60,690 nucleotides of DNA from JBQCEE01 sp051960575 (GCF_051960575.1 NZ_JBQCEE010000306.1:1-60690), one strand, 5' to 3'. Shown: positions 38,777-48,942, counted from the stretch's first letter. A program made the numbers and translations. Notes: generated from the letters alone by a model not told the origin.

Positions 38777-40588
38777 TCAGCGGTCGGGCGAGCCGGCCGC
38801 GTCCGAGGTCGAGGACGTGCCGGCGCCGACCGGCGCCGTGTCGCTGCGACGACGCTGCAGGCGCGCCGCCACGGCGATCACGACGAGGTCGGCCAGGAGC
38901 AGGCCCCCGCCGATCGCGCCGAACTTCAACGCCGATGCAGGCTCGTCGGGCTTGGGCAGCGGGTCGACGCACCCCGGCAGGGTCGAGCCGGCCGGGACGA
39001 CCGGCGTGCCGACCTCCCACAGCGAGATGCTGTCGCTCGTCGTGCTGGACGCGGCGAACACCTCGCGTCCGTGCGACTTGATCCACGCCTCGAGTTCGGG
39101 GCTGCTCGGGCCGTACCGCAGGTCGGCGTCCTTGGGGGAGAGCAGGAACAGGTGCACGCCCTGCTGCAGCGCCTCCGGACCGGTCGTGTACTCGGTGATC
39201 GGGTTGGTGCGCAGGGTGTACGCCCAGTGCGTCGTGTCGCCGGTCGAGTTGATCGGGATGCACGCGGCGTAGTGCGCGCGGATGTAGCGCTCGACGCGGG
39301 CCGTGGCGTCGTCCGACGCGATGATCGAGTACTGCAGCCAGCTGGCCAGGCCGAGCACCGTGGCCACGGCGGCGACCGCGGTGCCCGCACGGACGGCGGT
39401 GTCGCGCGACGACGTCTGCACGAGACGGTCGAGCCCGACCGTCGCGAGCAGGACGGCCGCCGGCACCGCGTAGACGGTGAGCTGCTCGTTCGACTGGCCC
39501 GCGACGAAGCTGTAGCCGAGGAAGGCGTACGTCGTGACGCCGAGGGCGACGACCGACGCGAGCGCCTCGTCGGCCAGCCGCAGCCTCGCCCGCGCCCAGC
39601 GCCAGGCCGCGACGAGCAGCACGACGGCGCCGAGCAGGAACAGGACGTAGCCCCCGAGGTACTGCCACAGCGTGTCCAGGGCGCTCGCCGACCTGTTGAC
39701 GCCCGGACGGTTCAGGCCGGTCACCTGCACCACGCCGAACAGGCGCCGGATGCTCAGCGTCTGGGTGTCCTGGAAGTTGTGCCACTGGCCGATCGAGGCG
39801 GCCCAGAGCGGGAATGCCGACCAGAGCACGGCACCGACGGCGAGTGCGGCGACGTCGCGCACGACCTGCCGCCCGGCACGCTGCAGGATCGCCGCGACGA
39901 GCGGGGCCAGCACGATGAACAGTGCCGGTTCCTTGATCAGGATGGTGACGCCGATCATCCCGCCCACGGCGGCGACGTAGAGCGCCGTCGAGGCGTGCCG
40001 GAGGCGCCACGCGACGGCGATCGTCCCGATGCCAGCGAGGACGGCCATCGGCTCGAGGATGAGCGTGCGGCCGAAGCGGATCAGGAACGGGTTGAGCGCC
40101 GCGAGGACGACGGCGAGCACGACCACGCGGCCGCGTGCCGCGGACGGTCGCCCCACCGTCCACTGCCGGGCCAGGCCGCCGATGCAGACGACGAGCCCGA
40201 TGTCGAACGCCGCGTTGAGGTACCGGCCGGCGTGGATCGTCGTCACCACGCCGCTGTGCAGATGACCCGTGAGCCCGAGCCAGCCCGCGACGGCGAGGAA
40301 GAACAGCGGTGGGTGCACCAGGATCGGCGAGTACTCGAACGTCACGGCGTTCCCGCCGCCGATGTGCTGCCCGGCGAGGGCGTAGACGGTCTCGTCGAAG
40401 TTGAAGTCCGGCGCGCTGCTGAGGTTGATCAGGAACGTCAGCGCGGCGAGTGCGGCACCGCCGAGCAGGACGAGCCCTGCGTGCGCGTCGGCCGTCTGCC
40501 ACGCGCGGGACAGCGGTCCGGGCGCGCGGTGCACGGACCCGTGTCGCGGCCCGCGGTCGCCGTGGGTCGCAGCACCAGGTTCGCCCAT
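38777..40588 (-). CDS. Polytopic PMT/GT39-like glycosyltransferase
   Basis: A 603-residue protein with ~11-12 hydrophobic segments. The first outer loop carries FNFDETVYALAGQHI, an acidic motif typical of GT-C enzymes, then FEYSPILVHPPLFFLAVAGWLGL and RFGRTLILEPMAVLAGIGT. A soluble outer domain (DDATARVERYIRAHYAACIPINSTGDTTHWAYTLRTN) precedes a last helix and a Ser/Thr-rich tail. It likely transfers a sugar from a polyprenyl carrier to a glycan or protein outside the membrane. ATG 40588. It opens the surface-glycan locus with the other minus-strand genes. Confidence 0.85.
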   Translation of the reverse strand: MGEPGAATHGDRGPRHGSVHRAPGPLSRAWQTADAHAGLVLLGGAALAALTFLINLSSAPDFNFDETVYALAGQHIGGGNAVTFEYSPILVHPPLFFLAVAGWLGLTGHLHSGVVTTIHAGRYLNAAFDIGLVVCIGGLARQWTVGRPSAARGRVVVLAVVLAALNPFLIRFGRTLILEPMAVLAGIGTIAVAWRLRHASTALYVAAVGGMIGVTILIKEPALFIVLAPLVAAILQRAGRQVVRDVAALAVGAVLWSAFPLWAASIGQWHNFQDTQTLSIRRLFGVVQVTGLNRPGVNRSASALDTLWQYLGGYVLFLLGAVVLLVAAWRWARARLRLADEALASVVALGVTTYAFLGYSFVAGQSNEQLTVYAVPAAVLLATVGLDRLVQTSSRDTAVRAGTAVAAVATVLGLASWLQYSIIASDDATARVERYIRAHYAACIPINSTGDTTHWAYTLRTNPITEYTTGPEALQQGVHLFLLSPKDADLRYGPSSPELEAWIKSHGREVFAASSTTSDSISLWEVGTPVVPAGSTLPGCVDPLPKPDEPASALKFGAIGGGLLLADLVVIAVAARLQRRRSDTAPVGAGTSSTSDAAGSPDR

Positions 40589-40701
40589 GTCACGGTCAGT
40601 CCTTCGTCATCGCACGGTCCCGGATCGGGACGAGTCGGGCGCTCGGCGTACCCCGCGCCGGTCCGGCCGGACGCGGCACAGCGCAAGAGGGTACGTGGGA
40701 C

Positions 40702-42627
40702 TCAGCCCGCCTTGGCGGCCGGGGCGTCGTCGTCCGCCTGCCGCCGCAGCACCGAGACACCGGCGAGCTGGTGCGAGACGCGACCGGCGTGGTCACGCAG
40801 GGTGTCCCGGAAGAGCGCCTCGTGCCGCGTGGCCGTCGCCTCCGCGGTCAGAGCGCTGGCCCGCCGCACGGAGGCAGCCGCCAGCTCGCGGCGATGGGTC
40901 GGGTCGGCCTGCAGACGCCGCAACGCCTCGCGGATCGAGTCGGCGTCGCCCGGCCGCACCAGCACGCCCGACGGACCGGCCACCCCACGGACCCCGGGCA
41001 GGTCGGACGCGAGTGGCACGCACCCGGCGGCCATCCCCTCGACGAGGACGATCCCGTAGGCCTCGGCGCTGGTGACGCTGGGCAGCGCGATCACGTCGTG
41101 GGCGCTGTACGCCCGCCACAGCTCGTCGTCGTCGACGCGGCCGAGGAACCGCACGTTCGACAGCCCCCACTCGGCCACCTGCGCCTCGAGTGCCGACCGC
41201 TCGGGCCCGTCGCCGATCACCGTGAGCCGGATGTGGTCGAGGCCGCGCAGACCCTGCAGCAGCACGGGCAGACCCTTGTAGGGCCGGAGCTGTCCGACGA
41301 AGAGCACCCGCAGGTCGTCGTGCCCGTGCTCGGCGCGCTCGACCACCTTGTCGGCGGTCTCGATGCCCCAGGGCACGACCTCGACGCGCGTCTCCTCCAG
41401 GGCGGCGAACTGACCGGCGTACTCGTCGCTGCTGACCAGCACCGCGTCGGCGACGCGGGCCAGCCGGCGCTGCAGCAGGTTGTACGGCGCGCACAGCAGC
41501 CGGAGGCCGGGGATGGCGAGGTCGCTGTGGTGGGTGTAGACGATCCGCGGTCGCGCGACGGCCGGCCGGCGGGCCATCAGCATCAGGAAGACCTCGCTCA
41601 TCGTCGGCACCGGGCCGTGCACGTTGACGACGTCGTACTCCTCGAGGCGTGCTGCGAAGCTGCGCCACGAGAAGACGAAGGCGGAGAAGCGGAACTCGCG
41701 GTAGCTCAGGTGCGGGAAGTCCGCGCGGCTCACGACATCGACCTGATGGCCTCGTGCGGAGAGCGACCGGTGCAGGTTGCCGACGGCGCGGGAGATGCCG
41801 CTGACGACGGGCGGTGCCTCGGACGTCAGGATCAGGATGCGCAGGGGCCGATCGGCGGCGTGCGTCGCGACCGCGTGCGTCGACCGCCGGTACAGGGCGG
41901 GATCGTCGATCAGGGCGAAGGCCGCGCGGCGTTCACGCACCGCGTGCCGCCGCAGGCGCGCGAGGTGGCCGGCCCGCCGTCGTGCCGCGCGGGCGGACGG
42001 AACGCGCCGACCGCGGCCGGTGGTCGTCGGGGCCGCCGGCACGTCGGTGCACCGGGCCCACCGGCCCTTCACCAGCACCTCGAGCAGCAACGTCTCGGCG
42101 TCCGGGCGCACCTCGACGCCCTCGAGCACGTGCCGGCGCATGGCGAACAGGGTCGAGGTCGGGTCGGCGGTGACCCGCGAACGACGCAGCAGCAGGTGGG
42201 CGGCCGACCGCGGGCGCCGACCGGAGCGGTGCGGGCGACACGAGACCGCGAGGTCGTCGGTGCCGTTCAGCGCAGACATGAGCGCGGGCACCGACGCCGC
42301 CACCTCGTCCAGCGCAGCGGACGCGACGACGATGCGGTCGGCGGTGCTCAGCCGGACCGCCGCGAGCAGCGCCTCGTTCCGGCCGATCGGGCCGCGGTGC
42401 TCGTAGCGGACGTGCGCACTGGCCGCGGCGAGCGTCGCGAGCTCGCCCGGACCGGCGTCGCCGTGCTGCACGACGACGAGCTCCCACGGCCGGTCGTCGA
42501 GCATGCGGACGAGCCGGTCGTGCAGGTCGATCACGTCCTGGCCGCGGCCCTGCGCGGTCACGCAGATCGAGACCCCGTGCGCCCTGAGTCGGGCAGATGG
42601 CAAAGCGCCAGCGTGATTCGTCGACAT
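40702..42627 (-). CDS. Two-domain glycosyltransferase: degenerate GT2-like + GT4
   Basis: A 641-residue fusion. Residues ~18-205 have the fold pattern of a GT2 enzyme (VSICVTAQGRGQDVIDLHDRL, ELVVVQHGD, GPIGRNEALLAAVRLSTADRIVVAS), but where GT2 enzymes have DxD there is only ASAALDE, so this half may bind without catalysis. Residues ~275-610 are a GT4/GT-B enzyme: ILILTSEAPPVVSGISRAVGNL, VLFVGQLRPYKGLPVLLQGL, LPSVTSAEAYGIVLVEGMAAG (the E-x7-E motif). ATG 42627. Likely adds a hexose from a nucleotide sugar on the cytoplasmic face. Confidence 0.88.
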   Translation of the reverse strand: MSTNHAGALPSARLRAHGVSICVTAQGRGQDVIDLHDRLVRMLDDRPWELVVVQHGDAGPGELATLAAASAHVRYEHRGPIGRNEALLAAVRLSTADRIVVASAALDEVAASVPALMSALNGTDDLAVSCRPHRSGRRPRSAAHLLLRRSRVTADPTSTLFAMRRHVLEGVEVRPDAETLLLEVLVKGRWARCTDVPAAPTTTGRGRRVPSARAARRRAGHLARLRRHAVRERRAAFALIDDPALYRRSTHAVATHAADRPLRILILTSEAPPVVSGISRAVGNLHRSLSARGHQVDVVSRADFPHLSYREFRFSAFVFSWRSFAARLEEYDVVNVHGPVPTMSEVFLMLMARRPAVARPRIVYTHHSDLAIPGLRLLCAPYNLLQRRLARVADAVLVSSDEYAGQFAALEETRVEVVPWGIETADKVVERAEHGHDDLRVLFVGQLRPYKGLPVLLQGLRGLDHIRLTVIGDGPERSALEAQVAEWGLSNVRFLGRVDDDELWRAYSAHDVIALPSVTSAEAYGIVLVEGMAAGCVPLASDLPGVRGVAGPSGVLVRPGDADSIREALRRLQADPTHRRELAAASVRRASALTAEATATRHEALFRDTLRDHAGRVSHQLAGVSVLRRQADDDAPAAKAG

Positions 42628-42744
42628 AGAAAAGAAACCCCCCGCGACGCGTCCCCCCGGATCAGCGTCAGGATCATGGTACCCGGCAGGGCCGCCCTCG
42701 GCAGACCGACGACGAGACTCGGCGAATGCCCGATATGAGGCGTG

Positions 42745-43872
42745 TCACGCTTCCTGGTCGGCGTCCTGCGCCGACCGGTCGAGCAGGTGCCGGAGGCGGT
42801 GCACGCTCGAGGTCCAGGTCAGCTGCGTGATGGCCGCGCGTGCCGCCTGCGCACGGGCCGTGCGCTCGCCGGGCGCGGCTGCGGCGACCGCCGCCCCGGC
42901 CCAGCCGGTGACGTCGTCCGGCGGCACGAACCGCACGCCCTGTGGTGCGAACTCGTGGAACACGGGGATGTCGCTCGCGACGACGGGCGTGCCGACGACG
43001 AGGGCCTCGAGCAGCGGCAGACCGACACCCTCGATGTGGGACGGGTACAGGAACGCCGCGGCGCCGAGGTAGAGGTCGCGCAGTTCCGCGTCGGTGACCG
43101 ACGGCAGGTGCACGACGCGGTCGGCGAGACCGAGCTCGTCCACCAGCGCCGGCACAGGGTCGGGGAACCGTGCGTCGACGGTGCCGACCAGGACGAGCCG
43201 GAACTCGGGAGGCACGACCGCGAGCGCCCGGACGAGCACGGCGACGTTCTTGTGCGGGCGGCGCGCGCCGACGTGCAGGAAGTACGGCTCCGCGAAGGGA
43301 CGCGCCGGGTCCGACGACCCGGTGTCCGCGAGGAAGTCGGTGTCGGCGCCCCACGGCACCACCTCGATCGAGGCCGCCGGACGACGGTAGAGGCGCGCGA
43401 CGTCGCGCGCCGACCACCTGCTCGGGGCGATGACCTCGGTGCGGCGCACCACCACCGCGGTGAGCAGGCGGTACAGCAGCCGGGTGCGGGTGTCGGGCGC
43501 GAAGGCCGGGTCGGTCTCGAGGATGCAGTCGTGCACGACGCTCAACCGGCGCGCGCGACCGCTCAGCGCCGCACCGAGGTGGTACGGGAAGAGTGCCGCG
43601 TCGGCCCGCAGCCCACGCAACAGCCGCGGCCAGGCGAGGTACTGCCGGGGCGAGGTCAGGGTCGGCGCGAAGCGGGCGACACGATGGCCGAGACCGGTGG
43701 TCAGCGCGTCGAGGTCGAAGCGTTCGGCCCGCTGGTCGGGGTTGAGCACGACGGTGACGTCGCAGAAGTCCTGGGCGGCGATCTCGCGCAGCAGCGCGGC
43801 CGTGACCCGGCCGATGCCGTGGTACCGGTCGTCCAGGACGCGGCCGTCGACGACGAGGTGCATGCGGCTCAT
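42745..43872 (-). CDS. GT4 family glycosyltransferase
   Basis: A 375-residue GT-B enzyme: MHLVVDGRVLDDRYHGIGRVTAALLREI at the N-terminus, HVGARRPHKNVAVLVRAL in the nucleotide-binding half, and LYPSHIEGVGLPLLEALVVGTPVVASDIPVFHEF with the E-x7-E motif. This type often adds mannose or rhamnose. ATG 43872 overlaps the stop of the flippase gene (ATGA), so it is co-translated with it. Confidence 0.93.
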   Translation of the reverse strand: MSRMHLVVDGRVLDDRYHGIGRVTAALLREIAAQDFCDVTVVLNPDQRAERFDLDALTTGLGHRVARFAPTLTSPRQYLAWPRLLRGLRADAALFPYHLGAALSGRARRLSVVHDCILETDPAFAPDTRTRLLYRLLTAVVVRRTEVIAPSRWSARDVARLYRRPAASIEVVPWGADTDFLADTGSSDPARPFAEPYFLHVGARRPHKNVAVLVRALAVVPPEFRLVLVGTVDARFPDPVPALVDELGLADRVVHLPSVTDAELRDLYLGAAAFLYPSHIEGVGLPLLEALVVGTPVVASDIPVFHEFAPQGVRFVPPDDVTGWAGAAVAAAAPGERTARAQAARAAITQLTWTSSVHRLRHLLDRSAQDADQEA

Positions 43873-45416
43873 GACGTCCCCCCGGCGTGCTTCGCGCGGC
43901 GGAGGTACGGACGCAGCGGACCGAGCACGCGGTCGACGTCCTCGTCGTCGAACACCTTGAGCAGACGGGCGGACACGACGTACACCAGCAGTCCCACGAC
44001 GATCAGCGACCACGCCGCGAAGGTGCCCGAGGCCGAGGCGGCCAGGAAGGCGAGCGCTGCGGGCACCAGCGCGACGAGGTACCTGAGCGCCACGCGCGTG
44101 GGGAACTCCCGCACCCGCTGCACGGCGACGTAGGTCGGCAGGAGGACGAGCACGGCGATCCAGCAGCCTGCGCAGAAGGCGATGCCGGCGCCGGTGATGC
44201 CGTCGCGTGGCACCAGCACGGCCAGCAGCACGATGAGCACGGCCGCGCCGACGGGCAGGCCGATCGCGGCCGCGCCCGGGCGGCCGAGCGCGAACAGCGA
44301 CTTCATCACGTAGTTCGCGACGACCAACCCGACCGTGCCGATCGCGACCAGCCGCAGCACCTGTCCCTCGTGCGCGTAGGCGGCCGGGAAGAACAGGCGC
44401 AGCAGGGGGATCGGTGTCAACGCGAAGACGAGCTGGATCGGGACGATCAGCAGCGGGATCCAGCGCGCGGCCGTCGTCACCCAGCGATGCGAGTGGTACG
44501 GCGATGCCCTGTTCGCGGCGATGAACGGGAAGATGGCGTCGATGATCGCGTCGGACAGGTAGTACGCCGCGCGGGCCAGGATCACGCATGCCTGGTAGCG
44601 CGCGATCTCCGCGGCGTCGAGGTGGGCACTCGGGCCGAGCACGCTGAGGCCGAGCACGTCCGCCGTCTGCAGCAACGAGAAGGAGACGAATGCCACCCAC
44701 GTCGGCAACGCGCTGAGCACCGTGCCGGCGCCCGCGAGCGGCCCGACACCGGGCAGCACGTCGTGCAGGGTCCTGAGCGCGATCACCGTCGCGACGGCCG
44801 AACCGGCCACGAACGCGACGCCGACGGAGATGGCGGCGGCGTGGAAGGCGAGGATCAGCGCCAGGGCGACACCGGTCTTGACCAGGATCTCGACACTCTG
44901 CATCGCACCCTGGCCGGCGAAGCGACGCGTGCCCTGACATGCCGACACGAGCACCGAGTTGAGCGCGAGCAGGACGATCTCGACCGCGACGGTGAGGTTC
45001 AGCGGCCAGGACTCCGAGGGGACGATGCGGACGCCGGACGCCTGCGCCGCCAGGAAGGCGGCGGCGAGCACCACACCGAGCGCGAGGTTGCCCGCGAGCG
45101 CCGTGCGGAACTGCTGCGCCTTGTCCGCCGCGCCCAATGACGGGTCGGCCAGACGGCCGGCGAGCACCCACGGGAAGCTCGCCGTCAGCAGGCCGGCCGC
45201 GAGCAGGTAGACGTTCTGCATCGCAGCGACCGTGCCGAAGGCGTGCTTGTCCAACAACCAGGTGAGCGAGACGCCCAGCGCGTAGTTGAGGACGGCGCCG
45301 ACGGCGAAGCGGATGACCAGGATGCGGCCGCCCGACCGGGCCGACTGCTCGGCCGACAGTGACGAGGTCCGCGGACGACGGGCCCCCCGGTTCAGCGCGG
45401 ACGTGCGGAGTGCCAC
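43869..45416 (-). CDS. Wzx-type polysaccharide flippase (1)
   Basis: A 515-residue membrane protein with about 12-14 hydrophobic segments, the layout of the MATE/MOP superfamily. The N-terminal half has GAVLNYALGVSLTWLLDKHAFGTVAAMQNVYLLAAGLLTASFPWVLAGRLA, as in RfbX/Wzx or MurJ-like exporters. It should flip undecaprenyl-linked oligosaccharide across the membrane. The C-terminus ends in a charged tail. Start is GTG 45416. A second, clearly different flippase is at 46460-48040. Confidence 0.88.
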   Translation of the reverse strand: MALRTSALNRGARRPRTSSLSAEQSARSGGRILVIRFAVGAVLNYALGVSLTWLLDKHAFGTVAAMQNVYLLAAGLLTASFPWVLAGRLADPSLGAADKAQQFRTALAGNLALGVVLAAAFLAAQASGVRIVPSESWPLNLTVAVEIVLLALNSVLVSACQGTRRFAGQGAMQSVEILVKTGVALALILAFHAAAISVGVAFVAGSAVATVIALRTLHDVLPGVGPLAGAGTVLSALPTWVAFVSFSLLQTADVLGLSVLGPSAHLDAAEIARYQACVILARAAYYLSDAIIDAIFPFIAANRASPYHSHRWVTTAARWIPLLIVPIQLVFALTPIPLLRLFFPAAYAHEGQVLRLVAIGTVGLVVANYVMKSLFALGRPGAAAIGLPVGAAVLIVLLAVLVPRDGITGAGIAFCAGCWIAVLVLLPTYVAVQRVREFPTRVALRYLVALVPAALAFLAASASGTFAAWSLIVVGLLVYVVSARLLKVFDDEDVDRVLGPLRPYLRRAKHAGGTS

Positions 45417-45429
45417 GTGAGCACCGACG

Positions 45430-46365
45430 TCAGTTCACGTCGGCGTTGTCGACGGACATCGCCGCGGGGAGTCGACCCTGGTACGTCCGCGCTGCGGTCG
45501 TCGCCGGCTGGTGCGTCCAGCCGTAGACATACCCGGCGAGCACGGCATACGTCGAGAGCGTCTTCAACGGCCGGAACCCCATCTCGAAGCGCCGATCCGG
45601 GTCGAAGTACACGTGCACGAACAACGCGACGGGGAACGCGAGCACGGCGAGCGGGACGAGCACGCGGCCCCGCCAGTCGCCCAGGTGCAGCAGGTCCATG
45701 CCGCGGCTCGGGTCACGCCGTGCCTCGTGCGCGTGGCCGACGCCGTAGAAGAAGCTCTTGCGCAGCAGGAACTTCAGCGACGGCGGCGGATCGTGGTAGA
45801 CCCAGGTGCGTCCGGCCAGCACGATCCGATGACCGTCGGCGCGCACACGCGCGAAGAACTTCGTGTCCTCGCCACCGGTGCCCATCGATTCGTCGAACCC
45901 GCCGATCTCGTCGAACACGCTGCGTCGCACGGCCGCGCACGTCGTCGTGATCGCCGTGAAGCCGTACTCGCCGAGCGGCGGATTGCTCTCGGTGTCCTCG
46001 TCCTCGACCGGGTACGACATGCGCGGCACCTGGTCGACGACGGCCCGCTGGAACCTCGAGGCGTCCGGCGGTGCCAGCTTCGACGTGCCGGTGACGGCGA
46101 TGGACAGGTCACCGTCGAGCACGTCGACGAGACGTTGCATCACGTGCTCGTCGCCGAGGTAGGCGTCGTCGTCGACGAAGAGCAGGATGTCGCCGGTCGT
46201 GTTCTGGGCGCCCAGGTTGCGAGCGCGCGCCGCGGGGGAGACGCCCCGGACGATCTTGATCTCGAAGTCGGAGAAGGTCTGCTCGCGCAGGCTCGCGACC
46301 AGGCGGTCGACCTCGCCCGTCCACGACGGGACGATCACCGAGACGCGGGGCGAGGCGGAGCTCAT
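45430..46365 (-). CDS. GT2 family glycosyltransferase
   Basis: A 311-residue GT-A enzyme: RVSVIVPSWTGEVDRLVASLREQTFSDFEIKIV, RNLGAQNTTGDILLFVDDDAYLGD (DDD metal site), and FDEIGGFDESMGTGGEDTKFFAR (acceptor ED motif). The C-terminal ~100 residues contain one or two hydrophobic segments (VLVPLAVLAFPVALFVHVYF) that may fix it to the membrane. ATG 46365. Divergent from flippase 2. Confidence 0.92.
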   Translation of the reverse strand: MSSASPRVSVIVPSWTGEVDRLVASLREQTFSDFEIKIVRGVSPAARARNLGAQNTTGDILLFVDDDAYLGDEHVMQRLVDVLDGDLSIAVTGTSKLAPPDASRFQRAVVDQVPRMSYPVEDEDTESNPPLGEYGFTAITTTCAAVRRSVFDEIGGFDESMGTGGEDTKFFARVRADGHRIVLAGRTWVYHDPPPSLKFLLRKSFFYGVGHAHEARRDPSRGMDLLHLGDWRGRVLVPLAVLAFPVALFVHVYFDPDRRFEMGFRPLKTLSTYAVLAGYVYGWTHQPATTAARTYQGRLPAAMSVDNADVN

Positions 46366-46459
46366 GGCGTCCAGTGTGCCGCATGGATCATGCCGCGAAG
46401 GCTGAACGCAGTGGCACGCTGATTTTGCCGGGGCACCGTCGCGAGGCGAAGATCTCACG

Positions 46460-48040
46460 GTGACGGCCGCGCCAGCATCGCCAGGTGCCCTGCGCAACGC
46501 CCTTGCGAACTCGGGCGGTCAGATCACCGCACTGGTGATCGGCATCGCACTGACGCCGCTGCTCGTCCGGCACCTCGGCGACACCGGCTACGGCGTCTGG
46601 GCCCTGGTCGCCGCGTTGCAGGGGTTGGGCGGCGTGCTCGATCTCGGCGTCACGGCGAGTGTGGTGAAGTACGTCGCCGAGTACCGGGCGCGCGGCGAGG
46701 ACGCGGTCGTCAACCGGATCATCGGCACCTCGGTCGCCGTCCACTTCGTGCTCGGCAGTCTCGCCGGCGTGCTGACGGCGGCCGTCGCGGTGTGGGGGCT
46801 GCCGCATCTGCACGTGGGCGCTGCCGAGCAGCACGAGGCACGGGTCGCCCTGCTCATCGCCGGGGTGGGTCTGGTCGTGGGCCTGCCGACGGGCGTGCTC
46901 GCCAGCGTCCTGACCGGACTGGCGCGCTACCCCGCGTCCAACGCGGTGACGGTCGTCCAGGCGGTGGTGAGCGCGGGCGCCACCGTGGCACTGGTGGAGG
47001 CGGGCACCGGCCCGGCCGGCCTCATCGCGCTGAACACGGTGTCCCTCGTCGGGGGGAACGTCGCACGGTGGCTGCTCGCCCGCCGGGCCGCGCCGGGTCT
47101 GACGGTCGACGTCCGCCTGGCGAGTCGGGCCACGATGCGGCTCATCGGTGCCTACAGCGTGTGGGCCCTGCTGCTGGACGTCGCGAACCGGTTGTTCCGC
47201 AGCGGCGACGCAGTGATCATCGCGTCGGTGCTGCCCGTCGCCGCGGTCACGGAGTACAACCTCGGCTTCCGCCCGTCGGCCGCCGTCGCCTATCTCTCGG
47301 CACCGGCCGTCGGCGTGCTGCTGCCACTGACATCGGCGCTGGGTGCTCGCGGTGCGAGTGGCGAGGTGCACCGTCTGCTCGTGGCGGCGACCCGGCTGGC
47401 CGTCGCGATCACGATGCCCGTGGTGCTCTGGCTGGCGATCTGGGGCGGTCCCGCCATCACGGTGTGGGTCGGGCCGAAGCATCATGCGGCGGTGCCCATC
47501 CTGTGGGCCTTCCTCGGTCTCGCGCTGACGGCTGCCGCGCAGAGCGCCCCGGCGACCATTCTGCGCGGCACGGGCCGCATCCGGTCGCTCGCGCTGGTCG
47601 TCGGATGTGAGTACGTGCTCAACATCGCCCTGACCATCTGGCTCGTGCACGAGATCGGGGCGCTCGGCGCGGCGCTCGGCACGTTGATCCCGGGAGCGGT
47701 CAACGGGGCGCTGGTGATCCCCTGGCTCGCGTGCCGCGCGCTCGGGGTGCCGTGGCGCCGGCTCGCCGGGCAGGCCCTGCTGCCACCGGTGCTCGTCGCC
47801 GTGCCGGTCGCGGCCGGCCTGCTCGTGCTGCGCACGGTGCTCGACGCGCCGACCTTGACCACGCTCGTGCTCTCGGCCGCGACGGCGGGTCTTTCATACC
47901 TCGCGCTCTACGGCTGGTGGGGCGCGGGTGACGAGGAGCGGCGGATCGCCGCGGCGACCGTCGGCGGTCTGCGCGCGCGCCGGATGGCCCGTGGCGGCGC
48001 GGCGGCGGCGGACGCCTCGTCGGAGGGGCGGGGGCGATGA
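46460..48040 (+). CDS. Wzx-type polysaccharide flippase (2)
   Basis: A 526-residue protein with about 12-14 membrane segments. NALANSGGQITALVIGIALTPLLVRHLGDTGYGVWALVAALQGLGGVLDLGVTASVVKYVAEY is the standard N-terminus of Wzx/RfbX flippases. ILWAFLGLALTAAAQSAPATILRGTGR lies in the C-terminal half. The last ~50 residues form a charged, Ala/Gly-rich cytoplasmic tail. GTG 46460; it overlaps the next GT2 gene by ATGA. Confidence 0.92.
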   Translation: MTAAPASPGALRNALANSGGQITALVIGIALTPLLVRHLGDTGYGVWALVAALQGLGGVLDLGVTASVVKYVAEYRARGEDAVVNRIIGTSVAVHFVLGSLAGVLTAAVAVWGLPHLHVGAAEQHEARVALLIAGVGLVVGLPTGVLASVLTGLARYPASNAVTVVQAVVSAGATVALVEAGTGPAGLIALNTVSLVGGNVARWLLARRAAPGLTVDVRLASRATMRLIGAYSVWALLLDVANRLFRSGDAVIIASVLPVAAVTEYNLGFRPSAAVAYLSAPAVGVLLPLTSALGARGASGEVHRLLVAATRLAVAITMPVVLWLAIWGGPAITVWVGPKHHAAVPILWAFLGLALTAAAQSAPATILRGTGRIRSLALVVGCEYVLNIALTIWLVHEIGALGAALGTLIPGAVNGALVIPWLACRALGVPWRRLAGQALLPPVLVAVPVAAGLLVLRTVLDAPTLTTLVLSAATAGLSYLALYGWWGAGDEERRIAAATVGGLRARRMARGGAAAADASSEGRGR

Positions 48041-48942
48041 CGGACACCTCGGTGAGCGTGGTGATCTCGACCCTCGACCGGCCCGAGCGGCTCGCCCGCT
48101 GCCTCGACGCGCTGCTGTCGGGCGACCGCCTGCCGGACGAGATCGTCGTCGTCGACCAGGGCGACGCCGACCGCACCGCCGGGATTATCACCGCACGGTC
48201 CGCCCGCGGCGTGCCGCTGGTGCACCTGCCGCAGCGACGCCGGGGGGTGTCGGTCAGCCAGAACGCCGGGGTCGCCGCGGCGCGCTCGGACCTGGTCGCC
48301 GTCGTCGACGACGACTGCATCGCGGCGTCCGACTGGCTCGCGGAGATCGTGCGGCTGCACACCGCCGTCAACGGTCCCGTGCTGCTCACCGGCCGCGTCC
48401 TGCCGCAACCGCCGGTCGGCGACCGGGTCGTGCCGATCTCGTCCCGGACGTCGCTGCGGCCCGCGACGTTCGACGACCGGTCGGCGTCGTGGGATGTCGG
48501 CACGGGCGGCAACTTCGCTGTGACGCGCGCCGCCTATCTCGCGGTGGGCGGCAACGACGAGCGGCTGGGCACTGGTTCGCCCGGCCTCGGCGGCAACGAC
48601 CTCGACCTGTTCCGTCGACTGCTGCGCGCCGGCGTGGTCGGGCGCTACGAGCCGACGCTCGTCGTCGAGCACGAGCGCGGCACCGTCGCCGACCACCGCA
48701 GCCGCCGGTGGTCGTACGGCTTCGGTCTGGGCGCCGCGCTCGCGCTGTGGTGGCGGGACGGCGACCCGCTCGCCCGGCCCTTGGCCTGGCAGTGGTTCCG
48801 GCTGCGGGCCGGACGGGTGCGGCGCCACCCGCGGTGGTCGGTGGTCCGCGACGAACTCCGTGTGCTGGCCGGCACGGTCGCCGGCTTCCGCCACGGGCTC
48901 AGGGTCGCTCGGCTGCCGTCCGGTCGGACGGGGACGTCGTGA
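48037..48942 (+). CDS. GT2 family glycosyltransferase
   Basis: A 301-residue GT-A enzyme: SVSVVISTLDRPERLARCLDALLSGDRLPDEIVVVDQGD, QNAGVAAARSDLVAVVDDDCIAASDWL (DDD), GGNFAVTRAAYLAVGGNDERLG and GGNDLDLFRRLLRAG. The C-terminal half ends in a basic region. ATG 48037 overlaps the flippase stop, and its own stop overlaps the next GT2 start (GTGA), so flippase 2 and two GT2 enzymes form one translationally coupled unit. Confidence 0.92.
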   Translation: MTDTSVSVVISTLDRPERLARCLDALLSGDRLPDEIVVVDQGDADRTAGIITARSARGVPLVHLPQRRRGVSVSQNAGVAAARSDLVAVVDDDCIAASDWLAEIVRLHTAVNGPVLLTGRVLPQPPVGDRVVPISSRTSLRPATFDDRSASWDVGTGGNFAVTRAAYLAVGGNDERLGTGSPGLGGNDLDLFRRLLRAGVVGRYEPTLVVEHERGTVADHRSRRWSYGFGLGAALALWWRDGDPLARPLAWQWFRLRAGRVRRHPRWSVVRDELRVLAGTVAGFRHGLRVARLPSGRTGTS

